Assembly: GCA_949486985.1 (NCBI GenBank)
Contig: CATBLW010000152.1
Coordinates: 1-12,739 of the forward strand
Direction of reading: 5' to 3'
Source: Prochlorococcus marinus str. MIT 9215
Lineage (GTDB): Bacteria; Cyanobacteriota; Cyanobacteriia; PCC-6307; Cyanobiaceae
DNA length: 12,739 bases
Part shown: positions 6,372-12,614 of the stretch, piece after piece
Layout: the number at the start of each line of letters is the position of its first letter
Position numbering within the stretch: the first letter of the stretch is position 1
Program-made: the position numbers and the translations under genes
The notes under the pieces: model-generated
Databases searched by the model: none
What the model saw: the letters and a program-made list of their open reading frames with translations, nothing else
Told to the model about the DNA's origin: nothing

Positions 6372-7184
6372 ATGATCCTGATCACCCTGGCGATAGCTGG
6401 AGCCTGCATTGGCAGTTTCATCAATGTTGTCGCTTGGAGACTGCCCCGCAAAGAATCATTGGTATGGCCAGGCAGTCATTGCACACGTTGTGGCAAAGAC
6501 GTTCGCTGGCACGACAACCTGCCGGTTATTGGTTGGTTTCAACTTGGCGGTCACTGCCGAGATTGCAACGCTTCCATCCCGTTTCGCTATCCAGCGGTTG
6601 AAGCCCTCAGCGCAGGCCTCTGGCTAACAGCAGCTCTGGCCAACCCCACAGACATGGGTGCGATGCCAGCAATGTTCAGCATCTGTGCCGGGGTCACACT
6701 GATCAGCCTGCTACTGCCCCTGGTATTGATTGACCTCGACCACATGGTGTTGCCAGAACCCATCTGCAGAGTTGGAGTTCTTTGCGGTCTACTAACAACG
6801 TTGATCGCCGCATCACACCTTGGCAGGGCAGAAGGGTCGGCGCTGATGCTTGATCATCTGCTCGCTACTGCTGCGGCGTTGCTGGCCATGGAAGGCCTCA
6901 GTGCAATTGCAGAGAAACTGATTGGGCAACCAGCTCTCGGCCTGGGTGATGCAAAGCTCGCCGCCATGGGAGGTGCCTGGCTTGGGCTATCAGGAATTTC
7001 GATGGCCATTTGGCTAGCCGTATTTAGTGGAGCTTTGGTTGGATTGGCAGGGAGACTGACAGGTCGCCTGCAACCAAAACAGGCTTTTCCCTTCGGACCA
7101 TTCATCGCTTCTGGAATTTGGGCCGTTTGGTTTTGCGGTTCAGCATGGTGGTGGCAAGAACTTCAGAGCCTGTTGGGTCTTTAA
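6372..7184 (+). CDS. pilD: type IV prepilin peptidase / N-methyltransferase (A24 family)
   Basis: This integral membrane aspartic protease removes the leader of type IV pilins and pseudopilins and, in full-length forms like this, also N-methylates the new first residue. ATG 6372 is chosen: it gives 270 aa starting at the first membrane helix and avoids overlap, whereas GTG 6339 would add 11 polar residues. The cytoplasmic domain carries the four-Cys zinc site (C37, C40, C62, C65) with the family wording DNLPVIGWF. The two catalytic Asp regions are present: LIDLDHMVLPEP (D121/D123) and GLGDAKL (D193). Several hydrophobic helices fill the rest, consistent with about eight membrane spans. No pilin or assembly gene is nearby. 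It implies that the cell makes type IV pili or a competence/secretion pseudopilus. Confidence 0.93.
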   Translation: MILITLAIAGACIGSFINVVAWRLPRKESLVWPGSHCTRCGKDVRWHDNLPVIGWFQLGGHCRDCNASIPFRYPAVEALSAGLWLTAALANPTDMGAMPAMFSICAGVTLISLLLPLVLIDLDHMVLPEPICRVGVLCGLLTTLIAASHLGRAEGSALMLDHLLATAAALLAMEGLSAIAEKLIGQPALGLGDAKLAAMGGAWLGLSGISMAIWLAVFSGALVGLAGRLTGRLQPKQAFPFGPFIASGIWAVWFCGSAWWWQELQSLLGL

Positions 7185-7207
7185 TGGAGTGAATAAGGTT
7201 GATATCC

Positions 7208-8089
7208 GTGTCGCTTTTCGACTGGTTTGCTGATCGTCGCAAAGGTCAGTTTGTAGGCAAAGTCAGTCAGGAATCTGATGAAAGCGATGGACTGTGGGGC
7301 AAATGCCCGGAATGCAGTCAGGTGGTTTACCGCAAAGATCTGCTTGCCAATGCAAGTGTTTGCAGTAACTGTGGCCACCATCAGCGCATCGACAGCAAAG
7401 AGCGAATCGATCTAATTGTTGATCCTGGAAGCTTTAAGAGTTTTGATCGAGATCTCAGCCCGACAGATCCTCTCGGCTTCAAGGATCGTCGAGCCTATGC
7501 CGATCGACTCAGAGAAAGTCAGGCCTCAACGGGCCTGAAGGATGGCGTCGTCACAGGAACCTGCTGCGTCGAAGAGATGCCTCTGGCACTGGCCGTCATG
7601 GACTTCCGTTTCATGGGCGGCTCAATGGGTTCGGTTGTCGGCGAGAAAATCACCAGACTTGTTGAGCATGCAACCACCAATCAACTACCGCTGCTGATCG
7701 TTTGTGCATCTGGCGGTGCTCGCATGCAAGAAGGAATGCTCAGCCTGATGCAAATGGCAAAAATTTCCGGGGCCCTAGAACGGCATCGTGAAGCGGAGCT
7801 TCTCTATATCCCCTTGCTCACCCACCCAACAACCGGTGGTGTTACAGCCAGTTTTGCCATGCTTGGTGATCTGATCCTCGCAGAACCGAAAGCACTGATT
7901 GGCTTTGCCGGGCGCAGGGTGATTGAGCAAACTCTTCGAGAAAAACTGCCAGACAATTTCCAGACGGCCGAATACCTACAAGATCATGGTTTTGTGGACA
8001 AAATTGTTCCGCGAACCCAACTACGCAGCACCCTGGCTTCCCTTTTAAGACTCCATGGCAGCCAACCAATCAAAGCGGCTGGAGGATGA
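7208..8089 (+). CDS. accD: acetyl-CoA carboxylase carboxyltransferase subunit beta
   Basis: This is the beta subunit of the carboxyltransferase of acetyl-CoA carboxylase, which with AccA moves CO2 from biotin to acetyl-CoA to form malonyl-CoA, the first step of fatty acid synthesis. GTG 7208 is preferred over TTG 7199 because it gives the family start MSLFDWFADRRKG; AAGG at 7195-7198 is a fair ribosome site. From there it has 293 aa. The zinc ribbon is C33, C36, C52 and C55. The crotonase-like domain shows SGGARMQEG at 168-176, GGVTASFA at 210-217 and GFAGRRVIEQT at 232-242. It starts 23 bases after pilD and overlaps the next ORF by four bases (ATGA). Confidence 0.95.
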   Translation: MSLFDWFADRRKGQFVGKVSQESDESDGLWGKCPECSQVVYRKDLLANASVCSNCGHHQRIDSKERIDLIVDPGSFKSFDRDLSPTDPLGFKDRRAYADRLRESQASTGLKDGVVTGTCCVEEMPLALAVMDFRFMGGSMGSVVGEKITRLVEHATTNQLPLLIVCASGGARMQEGMLSLMQMAKISGALERHREAELLYIPLLTHPTTGGVTASFAMLGDLILAEPKALIGFAGRRVIEQTLREKLPDNFQTAEYLQDHGFVDKIVPRTQLRSTLASLLRLHGSQPIKAAGG

Positions 8090-8577
8090 GCGCATTGCCA
8101 AGCAGATCATTTCCAAGCAGATCAGTGCCAAGAAGATCAGTGCCAAGAAAATCATTGCCAAGCCGCTCATTACGAAACCTTTGGTTGCATCGCTTTAGCC
8201 AGGCAACATTGTTGATGTTGATCACGCTGTTCTCTCCTCTTGCCATTCTTCCCGGTGGAGCAGTTTTCGCGGGTCCAGTTGATTGGCATGAAGTTCCAGC
8301 CACTGAAGCCGGGCAACAATGGTGGGATAAGGGAAGCCTACGCAGCAATAAAGAGGGCCTGATCAGCGTGCTCAGCCGTTTCGCCCCCAAAATCCAAGAA
8401 GGCGAAAACAACAACAACAGCAAAATTTACGTGATGCAAATCGACTGCAGCCAAAGGCTCTTCAGAGATACGTCCGTCAATGGACTGCCACGCTTGCGCT
8501 CAGAATGGGTGCAAACGAGTGGCGATGGCCTCATTGATGCGGTTATCGATGAAGTCTGCAACGCAGAGATTGCCTAA
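8086..8577 (+). CDS. small secreted protein, surface-adhesin E-like domain, repetitive N-terminus
   Basis: A 163-aa exported protein of unconfirmed function. Residues 1-30 are repeated pentapeptides rich in Pro, Ser and Arg, encoded by a 15-bp DNA repeat. Residues 38-62 form a hydrophobic signal sequence ending GGAVFA, with likely cleavage after A62. The mature part (VDWHEVPATEAGQQWWDKGSL, then VMQIDCSQRLFRD, ending near C158) recalls the surface-adhesin protein E pattern: early Trp, Tyr/Trp-Asp-Ser/Gly, IDC and a late Cys. C121 and C158 could form a disulfide. The start is uncertain: ATG 8086 overlaps accD, with GGAGG too close to it; TTG 8185 would give a normal short signal peptide and leave the repeat untranslated. 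The stop abuts the next ATG. The adhesin-like call is an inference. Confidence 0.68.
   Translation: MSALPSRSFPSRSVPRRSVPRKSLPSRSLRNLWLHRFSQATLLMLITLFSPLAILPGGAVFAGPVDWHEVPATEAGQQWWDKGSLRSNKEGLISVLSRFAPKIQEGENNNNSKIYVMQIDCSQRLFRDTSVNGLPRLRSEWVQTSGDGLIDAVIDEVCNAEIA
8094..8168 (+). repeat. five 15-bp tandem repeats, probably coding
   Basis: Five units follow without gaps: ATTGCCAAGCAGATC, ATTTCCAAGCAGATC, AGTGCCAAGAAGATC, AGTGCCAAGAAAATC and ATTGCCAAGCCGCTC, with a decayed sixth after 8168. In the frame of the ORF starting at 8086 they encode variants of (L/F/V)P(S/R)(R/K)S. Because 15 is a multiple of three, gain or loss of a unit would keep the frame. The array begins five bases after the accD stop. 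Confidence 0.85.
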
Positions 8578-9684
8578 ATGACAGCCAACACACCCATCGG
8601 CGTAGCCATTGCAGGTCTTGGCTTTGGCGAAGCCGTCCACCTTCCTGCCCTTAAGGCAAATCCAAATCTGGAAGCGGTGGCGCTTTGGCACCCCCGCAAA
8701 GAGAAGCTTGAGAAGGCCTGCCATAGCCACCAACTCCAAGGACATCAAGAATGGTCGGCCCTGCTAGCTGATCCAAAAGTTGAGGCTGTCATCATTGCGA
8801 CGCCACCAGCACCACGCTTTGATCTCGCTCGCCAGGCTCTTGAAGCCGGCAAACATTTGCTGCTTGAGAAGCCGGTTGCCTTGCATGCTGATCAAGTTGC
8901 GGATCTACAAAGACTGGCTTTAAAGAACCGCCTCAGCGTTGCTGTCGACTTCGAATATCGAGCCGTGCCGCTCTTCATGCAGGCGTCCCGTCTGATTGCC
9001 AATGGAGTCGTAGGCAAACCATGGCTGGTGAAGCTCGACTGGTTGATGAGCAGTAGAGCCAATGCTGAAAGACCCTGGAATTGGTATTCCCAGGAAGAAG
9101 AAGGCGGCGGAGTGATTGGTGCCCTTGGAACTCATGCCATTGACATGTTGCATTGGCTATGCGGTCCCACGCGCAATGTCAGCGCCATGTTGTCGACGTC
9201 AATTCGAGAGCGTCCTGACCCTGAGAGTGGCGGATCACGACCAGTGACGAGTGAAGACGTAACCCTGGCTCAATTGGAGTTGGTTGATACCAATGGCGAG
9301 ACTGTTCCCGTGCAGCTGAGCATGGCAGCTATTGCAAGGCTTGGAAGAGGTTGCTGGCTAGAGATCTATGGCAGCGAAGGCACACTCCTGATTGGCAGTG
9401 ACAACCAAAAAGACTATGTACATGGCTTTGAACTCTGGTCGGCCAAGGCAGGCGAGCCTTTTCAAAGCATCATTCCGGATGACGATCTCGACTTCTCAAA
9501 AACTTGGATTGACGGTCGAATTGCTCCCGTTGCAAGGCTGCAAAGCTGGTGGGCTGAGAGCATCCGCAGCGGCAGCCCGATGGTGCCAGGGCTTGCAGAA
9601 GGTTGGGCAAGCCAACAAGTCTGCGACAAGCTAAGAGAATCAGCCCATTCCGGGCAGAGGCTAGACATCGAAATGCTGCCCTAG
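8578..9684 (+). CDS. Gfo/Idh/MocA-family NAD(P)-dependent oxidoreductase
   Basis: This is a dehydrogenase of the glucose-fructose oxidoreductase / inositol dehydrogenase family, 368 aa, a usual length. The Rossmann fold starts with IAGLGFGEAVH (GxGxxG-like, 13-18). The family's EKP motif is at 97-99 (LLLEKPVAL), with K98 as the conserved Lys. The second conserved region GGGVIGALGTHAIDMLHW (177-193 or so) carries D189 and H192 at the expected catalytic positions. The C-terminal half is the beta-sheet substrate domain. The substrate, probably a sugar, polyol or related compound, cannot be told. No signal peptide is seen. Its ATG directly follows the TAA of the secreted-protein ORF (TAAATG), so the two are likely translated from one message. 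Confidence 0.92.
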   Translation: MTANTPIGVAIAGLGFGEAVHLPALKANPNLEAVALWHPRKEKLEKACHSHQLQGHQEWSALLADPKVEAVIIATPPAPRFDLARQALEAGKHLLLEKPVALHADQVADLQRLALKNRLSVAVDFEYRAVPLFMQASRLIANGVVGKPWLVKLDWLMSSRANAERPWNWYSQEEEGGGVIGALGTHAIDMLHWLCGPTRNVSAMLSTSIRERPDPESGGSRPVTSEDVTLAQLELVDTNGETVPVQLSMAAIARLGRGCWLEIYGSEGTLLIGSDNQKDYVHGFELWSAKAGEPFQSIIPDDDLDFSKTWIDGRIAPVARLQSWWAESIRSGSPMVPGLAEGWASQQVCDKLRESAHSGQRLDIEMLP

Positions 9685-9845
9685 AGAAGGCCGCCGCCTA
9701 TTGATTCATCCCAGCAAGATAAATCGCCAAGCATTTATAACGATTAGCGCTGCCATTAGTATTTTTTTATACCGCCTCAAGTGATTTCTTTTGTACGAAA
9801 TCAGGGAACACACTGCAAAATCTATAGGGTTTTTTTACAGACAGA
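9685..9845 (+). promoter_or_regulatory. AT-rich leader of the class I aldolase gene with a 7-bp inverted repeat
   Basis: This 161-base spacer is more AT-rich than the genes around it and has runs of seven T at two places. TGATTTC (9782-9788) and GAAATCA (9797-9803) are exact inverted repeats around an 8-base centre, ending 42 bases before the ATG. This could be an operator for a dimeric regulator or an RNA hairpin. TATAGG near 9822 follows AAAATC and could serve as a -10, but no good -35 stands at the right distance. A promoter is likely here but not located. The GTA-N8-TAC NtcA pattern is not met. Confidence 0.4.
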
Positions 9846-10913
9846 ATGACTCTGAAGTACTACGCAGAAGAGCTGAAGAAAACAGCCAAGGCGCTAGCTC
9901 AACCAGGTAAAGGAATTTTGGCTGTTGATGAGTCGACCAAGACAGTGGGTAAGCGTCTTAGCTCCATCGACGTTGAAAATACCGAAGACAACCGCAAGGC
10001 CTATAGAGGCATGTTGTTTACATCTGCTGGTCTTGGTGAATTCATCAGCGGTGCAATTCTTTTTGAAGAAACACTTTTTCAGAATCACCTTGATGGTGAA
10101 CCAATGGTGAAAAAGCTTGAAGGACTAGGCATCCTTCCGGGCATCAAAGTTGACACAGGACTACGTCCTCTCCCAGGCGCGAATGCCGTGGAGACGCTTT
10201 GCTCAGGCCTTGACGGTCTTGTTGAACGGGCCGCTGATTATTACGCCCAAGGAGCTCGCTTCGCAAAATGGCGTGCTGTTCTTCAAATCACAGATGATGG
10301 TGCTCCATCTGAACTCTCAATCAAAGAAAACGCTTGGGGGTTAGCGCGATACGCGCGATCAGTTCAGGAATCTGGTCTCGTACCAATTATCGAGCCAGAA
10401 ATTCTGATGGATGGTGACCATGACATTGAACGCACTGCGGCTGTTCAAGAAAAAGTCATCAAAGAGGTTTATCACGCTTGTCAGATCAATGGCGTACTCC
10501 TAGAAGGCACGCTGTTGAAGCCATCAATGACTGTTCCAGGCGCAGAATCCTCGACAAAGTCAGATCCACAACAAGTGGCGGAGATGACAATTCGAACCAT
10601 GGAAAGATCTGTACCCGCGAGCGTTCCTGGAATCGTTTTCCTCTCTGGTGGACTTAGCGAGGAGGCGGCATCCATCTACCTCAATTTGATGAACAGCATC
10701 GAACGCAAGGCCAAGTGGAACGTATCTTTCTCGTACGGGCGAGCACTACAACACTCCTGTCTCAAGGCATGGCGCGGAACCGACCTTGCAGCAGGCCAGA
10801 AAGCATTGCTAGCTAGAGCTCAAGCCAACTCAGAAGCATCAAAAGGCAATTACGTAGCCGGTTCACAGCCTTCTTCTGATGAAGCTCTATTTGTAGCGGG
10901 CTATACCTACTAA
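9846..10913 (+). CDS. fda: fructose-bisphosphate aldolase class I (eukaryotic/plastid-like)
   Basis: This Schiff-base aldolase interconverts fructose 1,6-bisphosphate with dihydroxyacetone phosphate and glyceraldehyde 3-phosphate, and condenses the equivalent sedoheptulose bisphosphate in the Calvin cycle. At 355 aa it has the eukaryotic enzyme's length. Compared with rabbit muscle aldolase it keeps D28 in GILAVDEST, K101 in GIKVDTG, K141 in FAKWRAV, E183 in IIEPEIL, the Schiff-base Lys K225 in LLEGTLLKPSM, S266 in FLSGGLSEE, R299, and the C-terminal Tyr Y355 (LFVAGYTY). No transit peptide remains. Sampled lines of the gene are about 40-58% GC, mostly in the forties, against about 55% in sampled lines of the class II gene. 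The known red-algal plastid origin of this gene in marine picocyanobacteria fits. Confidence 0.95.
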   Translation: MTLKYYAEELKKTAKALAQPGKGILAVDESTKTVGKRLSSIDVENTEDNRKAYRGMLFTSAGLGEFISGAILFEETLFQNHLDGEPMVKKLEGLGILPGIKVDTGLRPLPGANAVETLCSGLDGLVERAADYYAQGARFAKWRAVLQITDDGAPSELSIKENAWGLARYARSVQESGLVPIIEPEILMDGDHDIERTAAVQEKVIKEVYHACQINGVLLEGTLLKPSMTVPGAESSTKSDPQQVAEMTIRTMERSVPASVPGIVFLSGGLSEEAASIYLNLMNSIERKAKWNVSFSYGRALQHSCLKAWRGTDLAAGQKALLARAQANSEASKGNYVAGSQPSSDEALFVAGYTY

Positions 10914-10923
10914 AAGAGGCCTG

Positions 10924-10951
10924 CCCTCCGTTCACGAACAAGAGCGGAGGG
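10924..10951 (+). terminator. stem-loop after the class I aldolase (no T-run)
   Basis: CCCTCCG (10924-10930) and CGGAGGG (10945-10951) form a perfect 7-bp GC-rich stem around a 14-base loop, starting ten bases after the stop. No T-run follows, so termination would not be of the classical intrinsic kind; it may instead protect or help process the 3' end. Confidence 0.4.
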
Positions 10952-10977
10952 GACAGAGATCTAGAGAAGATTCACGT

Positions 10978-11002
10978 CCCCAGGCATTTGATGCAGCTGG
11001 GG
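10978..11002 (+). other. second stem-loop between the aldolase genes
   Basis: CCCCAG (10978-10983) pairs with CTGGGG (10997-11002), and the stem can continue with GCA (10984-10986) and TGC (10992-10994) across a two-base bulge. A weakly T-rich stretch (ATTTCTT) starts about ten bases downstream. It might act as a terminator or as part of a structured leader. Confidence 0.4.
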
Positions 11003-11005
11003 TAG

Positions 11006-11033
11006 GTGACATTTCTTACCTTCGTCTTATACA
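11006..11033 (+). promoter_or_regulatory. candidate promoter of the class II aldolase gene
   Basis: GTGACA (11006-11011) matches TTGACA at five of six positions. TATACA (11028-11033) matches TATAAT at four of six, with a 16-base spacer. Transcription would start near 11040, giving a leader of about 60 bases. It is the best sigma70-like pair in this spacer, but it is judged by eye only. Confidence 0.4.
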
Positions 11034-11034
11034 C

Positions 11035-11060
11035 TCCTGGGCCCCCGGCCCGGGACTTTT
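11035..11060 (+). terminator. strong GC-rich hairpin followed by TTTT
   Basis: TCCTGGGCC (11035-11043) and GGCCCGGGA (11047-11055) form a 9-bp stem with one G-T pair and a CCC loop, followed by CTTTT. This is the most intrinsic-terminator-like element between the two aldolases and could stop read-through from the class I gene. It sits just after the candidate -10 box of the class II gene, so a transcript starting near 11040 would lack the left arm. Confidence 0.5.
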
Positions 11061-11098
11061 AGTAGGCACTGGGTCTAAATGACACTTCGGAGACCTCG

Positions 11099-12172
11099 AT
11101 GGCCCTCGTTCCACTAAGGCTGCTGCTCGATCACGCTGCTGAAAACGGCTATGGCATCCCTGCCTTCAATGTGAACAACCTCGAGCAGGTGCAATCAATC
11201 ATGGAAGCCGCTGCCGAAACCGACAGCCCCGTGATCCTGCAAGCCTCACGAGGTGCACGCACATACGCGGGAGAGATTTTCCTGCGTCACCTGATCATCG
11301 CTGCGGTCGAGACCTACCCGGACATCCCAGTGGTGATGCACCAGGACCACGGCAATAGCCCTTCAACATGCTTTGGAGCAGCGGCCAACGGATTCACTTC
11401 CGTGATGATGGACGGCTCTCTCGAGGCTGATGCCAAAACCCCAGCCAGCTACGAATACAACGTCGATGTCACAAAGCAAGTCGTTGATGTTGCTCATGCG
11501 ATCGGCGTCAGCGTGGAAGGAGAACTTGGTTGCCTGGGCTCCCTAGAAACCGGTATGGGTGAAGCAGAAGATGGCCATGGTTTTGAAGGCAAGCTTGACC
11601 ACAGCCAGCTTCTAACCGATCCAGCTGAAGCTGCAGATTTCGTTGCGAAGACCAAGGTTGATGCTCTAGCCATCGCAATCGGCACGAGCCATGGTGCTTA
11701 CAAGTTCACCCGCAAACCAACTGGGGAAGTGCTGGCCATCAGCCGCATCGCTGAAATCCACAAAGCCATCCCCAACACTCACTTGGTGATGCACGGTTCG
11801 TCTTCCGTTCCTCAAGAATGGTTGGAAATGATCAACAAGTACGGCGGCGCTATTCCTGAAACATATGGCGTTCCTGTTGAAGAAATTCAGGAAGGTATTC
11901 GCAATGGCGTACGCAAGGTGAATATCGACACCGACAACCGTCTGGCATTCACTGCAGCAGTTCGTGAAGCTTCTGCAGCAGATCCAGCCAACTTTGATCC
12001 ACGCCACTTCAACAAGCCAGCAAGGAAGTACATGAAGCAGGTTTGCCTCGATCGTTACCAGCAATTCTGGTGCGCAGGCAATGCAAGTAAAATCAAACAG
12101 CGGGACATCAATTACTACTCAGCTCTTTACGAAAAAGGTGCCCTCGATCCAAAAACTGCCGTAGCTGCTTAA
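11099..12172 (+). CDS. fba: fructose-bisphosphate aldolase class II
   Basis: This zinc-dependent aldolase, unrelated in sequence to the class I enzyme just upstream, catalyses the same reaction and is the ancestral cyanobacterial enzyme of the Calvin cycle and gluconeogenesis. It has 357 aa, normal for the CbbA/CfxA type. The metal site is visible: D83 and H84 in MHQDHGNS, H198 in GTSHGAYKF and H232 in VMHGSSS. E141 in VEGELGCLGS, and NIDTDNR at 275-281 for phosphate binding, are also present. GGAG at 11089-11092 lies six bases before the ATG, a better ribosome site than most genes here have. The gene is complete, with no broken frame, so both aldolases appear functional. A terminator follows 37 bases after the stop. 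Confidence 0.96.
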   Translation: MALVPLRLLLDHAAENGYGIPAFNVNNLEQVQSIMEAAAETDSPVILQASRGARTYAGEIFLRHLIIAAVETYPDIPVVMHQDHGNSPSTCFGAAANGFTSVMMDGSLEADAKTPASYEYNVDVTKQVVDVAHAIGVSVEGELGCLGSLETGMGEAEDGHGFEGKLDHSQLLTDPAEAADFVAKTKVDALAIAIGTSHGAYKFTRKPTGEVLAISRIAEIHKAIPNTHLVMHGSSSVPQEWLEMINKYGGAIPETYGVPVEEIQEGIRNGVRKVNIDTDNRLAFTAAVREASAADPANFDPRHFNKPARKYMKQVCLDRYQQFWCAGNASKIKQRDINYYSALYEKGALDPKTAVAA

Positions 12173-12209
12173 GCAGTAACCAGGCCATTTAAAAACAAAG
12201 AGAACCAAG

Positions 12210-12241
12210 AGGGGAGCGTCAACAACGCCCCCTTATTTTTT
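12210..12241 (+). terminator. intrinsic terminator of the class II aldolase gene
   Basis: AGGGGAGCG (12210-12218) pairs with CGCCCCCTT (12226-12234) with one bulged A, around a TCAACAA loop, and is followed by ATTTTTT. This is a standard rho-independent terminator. On the minus strand the same stem is followed by a T-rich stretch, so it may work in both directions. Confidence 0.85.
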
Positions 12242-12608
12242 GACCAAAAAAATAACAAGGCAGAAACAAATCGCCGAAAGCTGTCAAGATGTACTTATGA
12301 AGAGGAAGCAAGACAATCGCCAAGTCCAACGCTAAGAATCAATGAGTAAAATCAAAAAGCAACAGAACATCTCGCAATGGTGCATGCATATAATATCTAC
12401 ACCAAAGAGCCTAGAAAATAATTAGCGGCGAAACCATAAAATCATCTTTACCGAGACAAAGAGCATATACCTACCGGATCAACGAACAGGAAGACAAATA
12501 AAGCGGTTCAACAAATAAATGATTAGAATAAAGGCAGACCAAAAACTTGATTGCTTCCAGCAGTAAAGATACGGGAACAATATAAAAAGAGAATTGAAAA
12601 TAAGTATC
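12242..12608. other. AT-rich spacer without a recognisable gene
   Basis: About 370 bases between convergent genes, purine-rich on the + strand with many A-runs and clearly lower in GC than the rest. The longest ATG frame I see is 27 codons (12342-12425), lysine-rich at the start, with no ribosome site. TATAAT occurs at 12389-12394 without a fitting -35. I see no tRNA, no repeat array and no known small RNA. It may hold an unannotated RNA or be decayed sequence. Confidence 0.6.
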
Positions 12609-12614
12609 TTATTT
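12598..12614 (-). terminator. weak AT-rich hairpin at the end of the minus-strand gene
   Basis: AAATAAG (12598-12604) and CTTATTT (12608-12614) are exact inverted repeats around TAT, covering the stop codon of the minus-strand gene. Read on the minus strand, the stem is followed by TTCAATTCTCTTTTTAT, so it could act as a weak terminator. An all-AT stem of this size is only slightly stable. Confidence 0.3.

Noticed and set aside
8070..8423. Minus-strand frame of 117 codons whose middle reads like a pentapeptide-repeat protein (LLGTD/LLGND units).
   Set aside because: It is the antisense reading of the 15-bp repeat and lies fully over accD and the secreted-protein ORF; the rest shows no such pattern. 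The resemblance comes from the DNA period alone.
9781..9796. GTG...TAC upstream of the class I aldolase as an NtcA site.
   Set aside because: The spacing between the half-sites is ten bases instead of eight and the first half-site is GTG rather than GTA.
11666..12064. 132-codon minus-strand open frame inside the class II aldolase gene.
   Set aside because: It is wholly antisense to a clearly conserved enzyme, has no recognisable domain, and is expected as a shadow of codon bias.
12342..12425. 27-codon ATG frame in the AT-rich spacer.
   Set aside because: Too short, no ribosome binding site, and composition is that of the surrounding non-coding DNA.
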